Origin: Watersipora subatra
Taxonomy: Eukaryota > Bryozoa > Gymnolaemata > Cheilostomatida > Watersiporidae
DNA length: 64,000 nt
Assembly: GCF_963576615.1 (NCBI RefSeq)
Contig: NC_088711.1
Span: forward strand, 59,004,248-59,068,247
Direction: 5' to 3'
Made by a program: the position numbers and the translations under genes. Of the stretch, positions 13,401-25,400 are shown one piece after another (the stretch's first letter is position 1; the number at the start of each line of letters is the position of its first letter). The notes below the pieces were generated by a model. The model was not told the DNA's origin and did no database searches. It saw only the letters and a list, made by a program, of their open reading frames with translations.

Positions 13401-16400
13401 CGAGTGCAAGGCGATTGATTGCGAGGCGAGTGGGAGGTGATTGCAAGGTGAGTGCGAGGCGATTGATTGCGAGACGATTGATTGTGAGAAGAGTGTTAGG
13501 CAATTGATTGCGAGGCGATTGGTTGCGAGACGATTGGTTGCGAGTGCAAGGTGATTGATTGCAAGGCGAGTGCGAGGCGATTGATTGCAAGGCGAGTGCG
13601 AGGCGACTGATTGCGAGGCAACTGATTGCGAGGCAACTGATTGCGAGGCGATTGATTGCGAGGCGAGTGGGAGGTGATTGCAAGGCGGGTGCGGGCCGAT
13701 TGATTGCAAGGTGATTGATTGCGAGGCGAGCGCAATCAACTGTCAATTGTCAACTGCTCGGCGGGTAAAGACTGGTCAGCCGAGGCAGGGGCTCAGCGGC
13801 AGAAGTGCGCGATCGTCAACTGCAAATATAGACGAGGGTGAACGGATGCATGAATCTAGACACATGAATCTAGAATATTTACTAGATTTTACACGCATCT
13901 AGCTGTAAGACACATTGCAGATTTCCATTGTTCTCCCCAACATTGACATGTATATGTGCATGCATTCTCTGATCAGGACAACTATTTCAGTAGACTGTAT
14001 ATTTGGAGTTGTTTTACAGTATGAAAGACAACTCTCAATAAACCTTATGTTGCACATGAATCTGTTCCTGTAGACGGGTAATGCAGCTAGTCACAAATAA
14101 TAGAAAAATTCTGATACTTTCTGATAAAATCTACTAAGATTTTGTGTAAGTTCATCTTTAATCAAAGAGAAGAAAATTTTTAGAACTTGAAAATTACCTG
14201 AAATCACTCCTGTAATTGTAGTTCTGTTTGTTTATGGTTGCCATAGTGATGTAAACAGCCATAGCCATACCCAATGTTGATGATTTCTTTATAACATCTT
14301 TGTAGGTAATATTTTGGCTGTCTTCGGCTGGTTCCAAGACTGGCCATTTATGGTCATCCTCAACGCAACTGTCTCTGTTGACAGTTTTTTTGTACTGAGC
14401 GCTGTACTTACCACTTACCTCTTTCTCAAGGATCTCGAACGTAAGAAGCCTGGAACACTCAAGTTCCTCATATCTGTTCCTGTCATGTACCTGCACAGAT
14501 ACCTCAGGTTCGTGTATTTGTCTTTTACGCACAGACTTATTATCAGACACATCAGACATTATACCATTTTCCATTATACCATTTGATGTCTATTTGTGAA
14601 TTTAGCTGCTCAGGTTGATCTAGTCATATAAGTTACGAGTATAGAAATAGGCTAGCTTTGCCAGTTTTAGTTGTTGACCGCTCTATAATTGGCTAATATA
14701 TTTCATCAGCTTGTAAACTCTTTTATTAACCTCAATTGACTCACCCTCATGGACATCTGTTCGTCGATATCCTCAGCCAATCGGCTTGGTCTGGAACCTT
14801 CTTACCTTTATGAAAGTAGTTGCAGCAAATATGAGTCGTTTCCCCTTTATGCTGCCCTCTCTTTCAGCCAATTCTAATGTAATTATTGTTTCGAAGATGC
14901 AGTGTGCCTCTTGTCTGTCTTATTAGCAGGCAGCCATACATGTGTGATGCACAGAATATTCCAGTTATGTCGTTGTTAAAGATGCACTCACACAAAGTTT
15001 ATTGAGTATTTTATCTGCGATCAAGTTTTGTTGATTTTAATCTTGAAACATTCTGGCAGTCAGATCACCTCTATCATCAGTAACAATTGCAAATGATGAA
15101 AACAATACTGATATTTTCTTATAGAATCTACTGAAACTTTGTATAAGGTTGTCTTTAATCAAGAAGAAGGAAGTTTTTAGAACTTGTGAGTTGTCTGAAA
15201 TCACTCCTGTAATCTATGATGGTGATGATGATGATAATGATAAAAACAATACTGATACTTTCCTGATAAATTCTCCAAGAATTGTGTGAGTTCATTTTTA
15301 AGGACTTGTATGCTGTTATCACATCAGCCTTAGTGGTAGAGAATCTACTGTCTGTTATCACATCAGCCTTAGTGCTAGAGAATCTACTGTCTGTTATCAC
15401 ATCAGCCTTAGTGCTAGAGAATCTACTGTCTGCCATTTCACAGCATAATTATGTTGCGAGATGAAGTAGTTATAAGTTGAAACCTGTGAGTTTCAAACAT
15501 CGAGGGTATACTTTGGTTTTCTAACACAGGTTGACACCAGCCTATGGATTTATGATTCTACTGTACACGTGCCTCGGGCTTTACATGTTCAACGGGCCGC
15601 TCAAGCCACCCCACACTGATGCTACAGATAAGTACTGCGTGACCAACTGGTGGGGTGCCATCTTCTATGTCAACAATGTTATAGAGTCTGATAAAGGGGT
15701 GAGCCCTTCATGCTTAATTTCCTATTGCTGGTGAAGATTCCTGTGGAATGTTGTGCAAAGAATAATATTTTCATGAAAGCATCTTTGAATTATAGAACAC
15801 AATGTTACCTGTATGTGTCAGTTACCTTGTGCATCAGTTACCTTGTATGTCAGTTACTTTGTATGTCAGTTACCTTGTGTGTTAGTTACCTTGTGTGTCA
15901 GTTACCTTGTGTGTCAGTTATCTTGTGTGTCAGTTACCTTGTGTGTCAGTTACCTTGTGTGTCAGTTACCTTGTGTGTCAGTTACCTTGTGTGTCAGTTA
16001 TCTTGTGTGTCAGTTACCTTGTATGTCAGTTACCTTGTGTGTCAGTTACCTTGTGTGTCAGTTACCTTGTGTGTCAGTTACCTTGTGTGTCAGTTATCTT
16101 GTGTGTCAGTTACCTTGTGTGTCAGTTACCTTGTGTGTCAGTTACCTTGTGTGTCAGTTACCTTGTGTGTCAGTTACCTTGTGTGTCAGTTATCTTGTGT
16201 GTCAGTTACCTTGTGTGTCAGTTACCTTGTGCATCAGTTACCTTGTATGTCAGTTACCTTGTGTGTCAGTTGCCTTGTGTGTCAGTTACCTTGTATGTCA
16301 GTTACCTTGTGTGTTAGTTACCTTGGGTGCCAGTTACCTTGTGTGTCAGTTGCCTTGTGTGTCAGTTACCTTGTGTGTCAGTTACCTTGTGTGTTAGTTA

Positions 16401-19400
16401 CCTTGTGTGTCAGTTACCTTGTGTGTCAGTTATCTTGTGTGTCAGTTACCTTGTGTGTCAGTTACCTTGTGCATCAGTTACCTTGTATGTCAGTTACCTT
16501 GTGTGTCAGTTACCTTGTGTGCCAGTTACCTTATGTGTCAGTTAGCTTGTGTGTTAGTTAGCTTGTGTGTCAGTTATCTTGTGCTTTGCATCATTGTGGC
16601 AGTAATTTTACATTGCGCGCCATGTATAAGCATGCTGAATTTACTAAATTTAAAAAACTGACTCCAAACAAACTGAAGCTCTTGAAGCGATTTAGTATAG
16701 TTTCTGTACTGAATTGAACCAGCAGAGGAATTAGAGCAACATCTTCAACGGATTATATTACCTTGTATATATTATATTATATATATTATTATATTACCTT
16801 GTATGTGCTGGACGAGCATTTGCTTTCAAATATGTAGCTCTGTATGACTCGCGTCACCCAAACTTTACCCAGACATACCTTGGTTTTGTAGTGCGCTGCT
16901 TGGGGGTGGTACCTTTCTAATGACTTCCAGTTCTTCCTCGTCACTCCATTTATCGTTTATCTTATGCACTTGTAAGTAGAAACAACACTTTCTTCTTCAT
17001 GCTAGCATATCATTGGTCAGTTAATACAAGCATTTGTACATATTTATCAAGCTTATCCCGTTATATTGCTTGCTCCTTGTCATTCAGATTATATTTTGTT
17101 TGATATCATCAATTGAAGGTTTAGTTTTTTAATCAGAACCATTGAAAAGTGCCATTGGTATGCCTGTATAATTTTTGACCAAATTTTGAGTCTCTTATGT
17201 ATGGCTGTTACATTCTTTGGACATCCATATCATGTTTTCATGGGTCATATTTCTTTCGCAGTTCTTGTTATTTTTTACTTTGAAATGATTTGATAACCAT
17301 TTCAAGTACATGTATGTTGAGTTGAGTCTGACTGCCATGTCTGCTGCAGGGTGCCAGTAGCTGGTTTCATTGTCAGCATAGTACTGGTCATCATAAGTGC
17401 CATCACTGCAACCGCTGTCTCCGCTGTGCATGACTTTGGTATGGGTGTGGGCGGAGCTAGAGATCCAAATGCTGGGTAAGCTTAACATAGAGTGTCAAAT
17501 ACTTTTGTTTCCGTAATGATTAACGACTTACTCGAAGGTCCTCTTTAGGTCATGCGCAGGTAAAACTATCTGTTAACACTATATTGTTAACACTATTTTG
17601 TTAACACTATATTGTTAATACTATATTGTTAATCAGTCTTTTATATACTAGAAATTCCACTGTCATACAGCCCACGACCAAAGAGATATTGGAAAAAAGA
17701 AAGGATACTGATGGTTGAGAAATGCAATATTAGCAGTCAAATGGCACTGCAGTGCAATAGGATAACTGCAATGGTAGCTGTAATGTACTGGGTGTGGGTG
17801 TTATTATATACAACAAACAGCAATAATGAAAGGAGAAGATTATATGTTTATATCTCTCCCCCTGCAATAGGAGAAATGCAATATTGTCCAATATTAGAAG
17901 TAAAGTGCACTGATATTATTAGAGTAACCAATATTATTAATATAGTTGTAATATAAAACCAATGCACAATTTTGTTTACATTTCAAAACGTCACAGCTAA
18001 CAATATCAAGAAATGATATTTTTATAGATTTTTAGAAAATCTATTTAAAAAAATGTTTGGTCATGACAAACAGCAATAATGAAAGGAAAAGATTATATGT
18101 TTATATCTCTCCCCCTTTGCAATAGGAGAAATGCAATATTAAAATAAAATGCACTGGTATTGTTAGAATAACCAATATTATTAATATAGTAATACAGTAA
18201 TAATAGAAAACCAATGAACAATTTTGTTTACATTTAAAAACGTCATAGCTAACAATATCAAGATGTATCAAAAAGAATATCCAAACTTAGTAATAGTAAT
18301 GCAGTAATAATAGAAAACCAATACACAATTTTGTTTACATTTCGAAACATCATAGATAACAATATCAAGAAGTATCAAGAAGAATATCCAAACTTATAAT
18401 TAAATATCGTAATCTCATAAGAATCGTTAGAAAAAAATATCATCGTCATTTCCTTTACTTACACTGCGTTGGACATCAGTTAGAACACCAAAGTACTCAA
18501 ATGTGTCTAAAATGTCAGATACTTTGAAATCGGCAAAAATCAAATGATTTCAGTACTCCTACATTAATTACAGAAACCTTCGGCAATTCGACAATGCTAT
18601 AGACTGGTGAAATGTGCACGTTTTTTTGGTGTGAAATTCGCACGACTTAATCGTTTTATTCCCTGTCGCTCGACGTTTCAATTTCGGGTCTTAACTTTGA
18701 TAAAAGTGAGGCTTAGCAAGTTTTAATAACGATTTTCGTCCAAATAAATCTGTCTATTTGTGTATAATCCGATCAGATGGGTAAGTTTTAAGATAATGCC
18801 GACGGTTTACAAAGACTTGGTAACATATTTAAATAAGTTTGTATGTGTTTTGTATCGTTATTATACTTTAACGACTCTACAAAACGATGGTTAAATTTGT
18901 TGATGAAATTTTGATACAAGGGTTTGTCTCATTGTTGATGAATAATTTTCAAGAGTTGTGTGCACATGTGCATTTATAATAAATCTTCCAACCAATCGCT
19001 TCGCTCTTGTTTGGTCGTGGGAAAATCACAAAATTTCAGGTCATTTGTAGTATGAGTTTTCTTGTAACTGGCTAAATATGCATGCATATTTAGTGACAGC
19101 TCGGAAAATCCCAAAGGTTTTACCAGTCATGTGATGATATATAAATATAACTCTGCGTTATTGTTTACAAAATGTTAGTCCGAGTTCTTAGATATTCAAT
19201 CAACCACGATCTATTTTCAAAATGAAGATCTTTCGCTAAAAGTTTGTGCAAAACATATCAGTGGTACATTCATGCAGGTATTGATAGCGTGTAGGGAAAC
19301 TAGCAGGAGATTTGATCTTCAGTGACAAACTCCTTTACACATTGTGAGATTATTTAACTTCTTAGAGGTCTCCAAACTCCTTGAAAGGATGATACTGTTA

Positions 19401-22400
19401 AAATGACAATGCATATATATATACATGTATGTATACTTGCTGAATATCTGGTGTTGCACGGGTATTGAAAACCAGCTTATAAACAGTGGCAGGCAATGTA
19501 GTTGCCATTGGCTAATCGGAATAAGCTAGTATCCGTATCGCTGAAGTTACGAATAAGAGCTGTGAGAGCAAGCTTAAGTTGCTTAAGTAACACGGAGTTG
19601 CTATGCTTATTTTAACCCAGATAGTGACTTACATCGCCTGACTAATTCTTTGCATCTCGTGTGGCCTAATGGGTTAGTTTCTCGCCTTGTGAACGGGAGG
19701 TTCTGAGATTAACTATTGTGCAATATGAATTTTCATTACTAGATATTAACCAGCTAGAGCTGGATAAATGAATGACAAACTTTAAGGTTAATATATATAT
19801 AGATGTAATGTTGGAACACTGTTAATTCATTGCTCAGTTACCCTAAACAATAGTGCAAAATTGTAATGTAATGACTGGTAGATGCCTTAGTTGTTTTGAG
19901 CATTTCTATTTTAGCCAGTTTAAGAAAACTGATGCTCTAAATGACCTGAATCATTGTTATTCTACATGAGAGACTCTGTTTAAAAACACAGTGTTAACAG
20001 TTTGTTTTACCTGAACACATCCTAACAATACATTAAACATGTATAGCTATAGAGCTCCTGCCGCATTATGTAATTATGTTACATTTGTTGTGTGAGTGCC
20101 ATCTGACAGAGTACCCGGTCTATCTCTTTATCCAGCTACCTAGAGATTGTTAATAATGTTTATACTTACTGTTACAGGGCTGCCACTGCCCAGGCAGACT
20201 ACATGAGGGATTACTACTTTGCTCCATGGGTTCGATACCAATCTTTTGGGGTCGGTGTTGTCTTTGGATTCCTTCTATGGCGATTCCACGGAAAAATAAA
20301 AATTCCAATAGTAGGTTAATCTCAATATTCTGTCTGACTTTACATCCATCGTTAGACAGGAGATTACCCAATTACAAACTTTTTATGTTTTTTTTTCAAG
20401 GTCCTGAGCTTTTTAGACCATTTTAGTAGTTCTGCGGATCTTTTCGCTAAATTAGTGGCAGTCATGTTAACCTCCAATGTGAATGTTGGTCACTCTCATA
20501 TCTCTTTCCTTACTTCGTAATTTTTTAGCTGGGATGTAATTAATTTTCGGACACGGGCCGGCATTTTTTACCATAGTTTCAAAAGTACATATTAATCCAA
20601 TTTCTACAACATGAAAATGAGCGAGTTCAGTACATTTTTGGCTACTAGTTTTAATGGACTAGATGGACTAGTTTTAACAAGTGTAAATATAGGTACTAAT
20701 ATTTTTAAATTTGATTAAAATTCGAAATAAAATCAGAAATTTTCCGTGAAATATCTCTCTCCACTCTCCTTTCTCTAGAAACATTAGGTACAACTAAATC
20801 ACAGTCACCATCTAAATCATCAGATTCTCTGCTACTTTTACTACCAAATGAGGTCTCGAAGTCCTACTGAGATCAAATAGTTGCAGCATTTTATGCACAA
20901 AGTCGAGACATACTTTTTACACGATTGGCATCCATCTGGTTGAAAAAACACTGTATTAAACCATTTTATTTTTAATATTTTTAGGTTTGAAATGAGTGTA
21001 ATAAATGGGTCAGATAAAAAGCCATTTTGTTTACACTTGGCAAAAAAGAAATGATAGGTCTACTCCTAGTACAAGTGAAGCATTACCACTTTTTTAAATG
21101 ACGCATTGAGTGGCTTTTAAAGTGGCATTCTGTGTGGAATAAATCATCTCACATGTCATTGAAGTGGCGCGCCATAGCGAAAGAGTTAACCAATCACAAT
21201 AAAGTAGCGATTATCTACTTGACACTCCTTGACTGACCGGTATGGCTAAATATTTATGGAGATCCACTCACTCGCAATAAACACGGCACTAGCGAAATCT
21301 GTCAAACTTGTTTGCGTAACAGCTGGCAGAAAGTGGCTGCAAGTTGTTGAAGTAGAGGATTTGTGATAAATATTTTGCCATGCCTCTTACCGGGCCACAA
21401 TGTCCTTTTACCAGGTAGCTTATTGTGTTTAATAGTTGCTTTTGACTCGCAAGGTTTAACTCTTGAAAGTCGGAATTAATTTTCAAATCGATTTCAAGTT
21501 GATATGGCCATATATAATCTTTTATAACTTGATAAGTAATTGGTATATCTTCAAACTGAAGCTTGCATCTTATTCAGCACAAAATCTCCTTTCTAATGAT
21601 ACATAAATAGCTAATTTTACTAAATTCTTCCATTCCATAATAATAATTGGAAAAATGATTTATGAGAAATGATTTCTAAATCGCCCCTAAAATGCAGGAG
21701 ATTATGGGCTATAAGAACAGAAAATAATGTTACGCATGTTTTGTGACCTCTCATTTTAATCATGTACATCCTAGTGAGCACTGAAACCTTGTCATCATAG
21801 TAGCTTTATTATTTTACACTACGGAGGACATGTTCCCAAGTTATGAGTAGGATTGTAGAAATTGTGTGATCAATGCTCTTTTGTATTCTTTGAAGCATAG
21901 AGTGGGGAGCTTCTTTGTAAGTTTTTTACAAAATAAAAGTGTCAACTTGGGATATTTGTAAGCTATTTAAAAAAATTCGTTTCTAGACATAAAACTTACA
22001 GAAAGACTTCCGAAACCAAAAAGGGCCTGTATAAAATTATGACGGGTAAGGGTAACTTACCATTCAGATCGGTTGATCACAAACTTTCTAAAGCGCTTTT
22101 GGTTGCAGCAGAATCAGAAAATCTTGAAGATTTCACATAACAACAATCACGTCGACTGTGTCACTCATTTCACAGCAATAAAAACATTAAACTGGATACC
22201 TGGCTATGGCAATTAAGCTTTCGTTTTGATTACAGATTTTGGAAAAATAATAAAACCACTTAATTTGCTGATATAAGATTTAAAATAGGGTGTATCCTGT
22301 GGAGAACACAACTAAAAAGGTTATTTAGCTACTGTTAGTGGTTGCTATGCGACAAGAAAATGAACTGCGCAACGCCAGAGAGCCGCTGGGAGCGGTTTGC

Positions 22401-25400
22401 CGACTTTAAAGAGTTAGGAGCTTATGAGAAGTCGTTGTTGAGGGTCAGACTTTCACAGCTTGTACTAATTTGCAGTTGTAGATATATGCTTACAGACGAT
22501 TAAGTTTAGCTGCAATAAGCAACTCACTCATTTAATAACTAAACTAATTGAAAAAAAACACAACACAGCTTAACTATTTTAAAACAAATAGTCCACCTCC
22601 TAGTGGACGAATCAGACAGAGGACTCTACGACTTGTTACTTTATCTGATAGGGTAGTTTGTATGAGTACTGAGTTATGCCATTGCATGTTTTAGATTGTG
22701 AACTTGGCCTTGTGGGCAGCCAGTGGGTGTATTATGCTTCTCGTTCTCTATGCTAACTACCCTGTTGTGTCTAACAAGCGAATCGCAACTCCTGCTGAAG
22801 CAGCCATCTTTAACGGCTGGTCAAGGACTGCATGGTCAGTAGCGCTCGGTTACATCATTCTTGCCTGCTGCACTGGACACGGAGGTAAGAGTTGTTTTCT
22901 CGTTGGTAACTACTGTCAAACTGTGTACCTTGCCTTATTAGGGGCTCTTGATCTGATAGGGCTTCAAAGGTTGGGTTTGACTCTTAATACTCTGAGATAT
23001 TGCGCTTTTTGGCTATTTCAAATTAGTTCATTCTTAGGTATCGTTCTCAGTTCTGGCTCGACACATAGTAGTTGTTAGCATCTAAGTTCACCATTTCATG
23101 AACAGTAGGTAATCATGAGATACCTTGTTAAATATGAACAGTAGGTAATCATGAGATACCTTGTTAAATATGAACAGTAGGTAATCATGAGAAACCTTGT
23201 TAAATATGAACAGTAGGTAATCATGAGATACCTTGTTAAATATGAACAGTAGGTAATCATGAGATACCTTGTTAAATATGAACAGTAGGTAATCATGAGA
23301 TACCTTGTTAAATATGAACAGTAGGTAATCATGAGATACCTTGTTAAATATGAACAGTAGGTAATCATGAGATACCTTGTTAAATATGAACAGTAGGTAA
23401 TCATGAGATACCTTGTTAAATATGAACAGTAGGTAATCATGAGATACCTTGTTAAATATGAACAGTAGGTAATCATGAGATACCTTGTTAAATATGAACA
23501 GTAGGTAATCATGAGATACCTTGTTAAATATGAACAGTAGGTAATCATGAGATACCTTGTTAAATATGAACAGTAGGTAATCATGAGATACCTTGTTAAA
23601 TATGAACAGTAGGTAATCATGAGATACCTTGTTAAATATGAACAGTAGGTAATCATGAGAAACCTTGTTAAATATGAACAGTAGGTAATCATGAGATACC
23701 TTGTTAAATATGAACAGTAGGTAATCATGAGATACCTTGTTAAATATGAACAGTAGGTAATCATGAGATACCTTGTTAAATATGAACAGTAGGTAATCAT
23801 GAGATACCTTGTTAAATATGAACAGTAGGTAATCATGAGATACCTTGTTAAATATGAACAGTAGGTAATCATGAGATACCTTGTTAAATATGAACAGTAG
23901 GTAATCATGAGATACCTTGTTAAATATGAACAGTAGGTAATCATGAGAAACCTTGTTAAATATGAACAGTAGGTAATCATGAGATACCTTGTTAAATATG
24001 AACAGTAGGTAATCATGAGATACCTTGTTAAATATGAACAGTAGGTAATCATGAGATACCTTGTTAAATATGAACAGTAGGTAATCATGAGATACCTTGT
24101 TAAATATGAACAGTAGGTAATCATGAGATACCTTGTTAAATATGAACAGTAGGTAATCATGAGATACCTTGTTAAATATGAACAGTAGGTAATCATGAGA
24201 TACCTTGTTAAATATGAACAGTAGGTAATCATGAGATACCTTGTTAAATATGAACAGTAGGTAATCATGAGATACCTTGTTAAATATGAACAGTAGGTAA
24301 TCATGAGATACCTTGTTAAATATGAACAGTAGGTAATCATGAGAAACCTTGTTAAATATGAACAGTAGGTAATCATGAGATACCTTGTTAAATATGAACA
24401 GTAGGTAATCATGAGATACCTTGTTAAATATGAACAGTAGGTAATCATGAGATACCTTGTTAAATATGAACAGTAGGTAATCATGAGATACCTTGTTAAA
24501 TATGAACAGTAGGTAATCATGAGATACCTTGTTAAATATGAACAGTAGGTAATCATGAGATACCTTGTTAAATATGAACAGTAGGTAATCATGAGATACC
24601 TTGTTAAATATGAACAGTAGGTAATCATGAGAAACCTTGTTAAATATGAACAGTAGGTAATCATGAGATACCTTGTTAAATATGAACAGTAGGTAATCAT
24701 GAGATACCTTGTTAAATATGAACAGTAGGTAATCATGAGATACCTTGTTAAATATGAACAGTAGGTAATCATGAGATACCTTGTTAAATATGAACAGTAG
24801 GTAATCATGAGATACCTTGTTAAATATGAACAGTAGGTAATCATGAGATACCTTGTTAAATATGAACAGTAGGTAATCATGAGATACCTTGTTAAATATG
24901 AACAGTAGGTAATCATGAGATACCTTGTTAAATATGAACAGTAGGTAATCATGAGATACCTTGTTAAATATGAACAGTAGGTAATCATGAGATACCTTGT
25001 TAAATATGAACAGTAGGTAATCATGAGATACCTTGTTAAATATGAACAGTAGGTAATCATGAGAAACCTTGTTAAATATGAACAGTAGGTAATCATGAGA
25101 TACCTTGTTAAATATGAACAGTAGGTAATCATGAGATACCTTGTTAAATATGAACAGTAGGTAATCATGAGATACCTTGTTAAATATGAACAGTAGGTAA
25201 TCATGAGATACCTTGTTAAATATGAACAGTAGGTAATCATGAGATACCTTGTTAAATATGAACAGTAGGTAATCATGAGATACCTTGTTAAATATGAACA
25301 GTAGGTAATCATGAGATACCTTGTTAAATATGAACAGTAGGTAATCATGAGATACCTTGTTAAATATGAACAGTAGGTAATCATGAGATACCTTGTTAAA

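Larger units (their letters stand above)
11643..14090 (+). mobile_element. Helitron-type rolling-circle element, non-autonomous, 2448 bp
   Basis: The element starts TCTACTATATAAACGG and ends CTAG (14087-14090). It lies between A (11642) and T (14091), the usual Helitron AT target with no duplication. Flanks rejoin as one uninterrupted R1 repeat, so the borders are exact. No Rep/helicase coding is visible. An internal Helitron 3' end lies at 13041-13069: hairpin ACCCGG-gcaaca-CCGGGT, then seven bases, then CTAG. A third, decayed terminator-like copy lies at 12638-12655. Segments 12500-12650 and 12895-13069 are related duplicates. The stretch 13070-14090, including a GC-rich minisatellite, lies beyond the internal terminator. 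The element occupies intron 5 of the NRF-6-like gene. Confidence 0.85.
17476..20177. other. NRF-6-like intron 9 with internal duplications and a SINE candidate
   Basis: An 85-bp segment at 17645-17735 recurs at 31775-31855. A segment starting ACAAACAGCAATAATGAAAG at 17811 recurs at 18066, followed by shorter repeats of ATAGAAAACCAAT and AACAATATCAAGA to about 18390. A tRNA-like sequence sits at 19660-19740. The rest shows nothing recognisable. Confidence 0.6.

Noticed and set aside
13179..13746. Overlapping minus-strand frames rich in Asn-Gln-Ser-Pro or Leu-Ala-Ile
   Set aside because: Low-complexity translation of the minisatellite; several frames are open at once, as expected from repeats.
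15710..16661. Cys/Val-rich frames of up to 283 codons
   Set aside because: Produced by the 16-bp array in all three frames and lying in an intron of the NRF-6-like gene.
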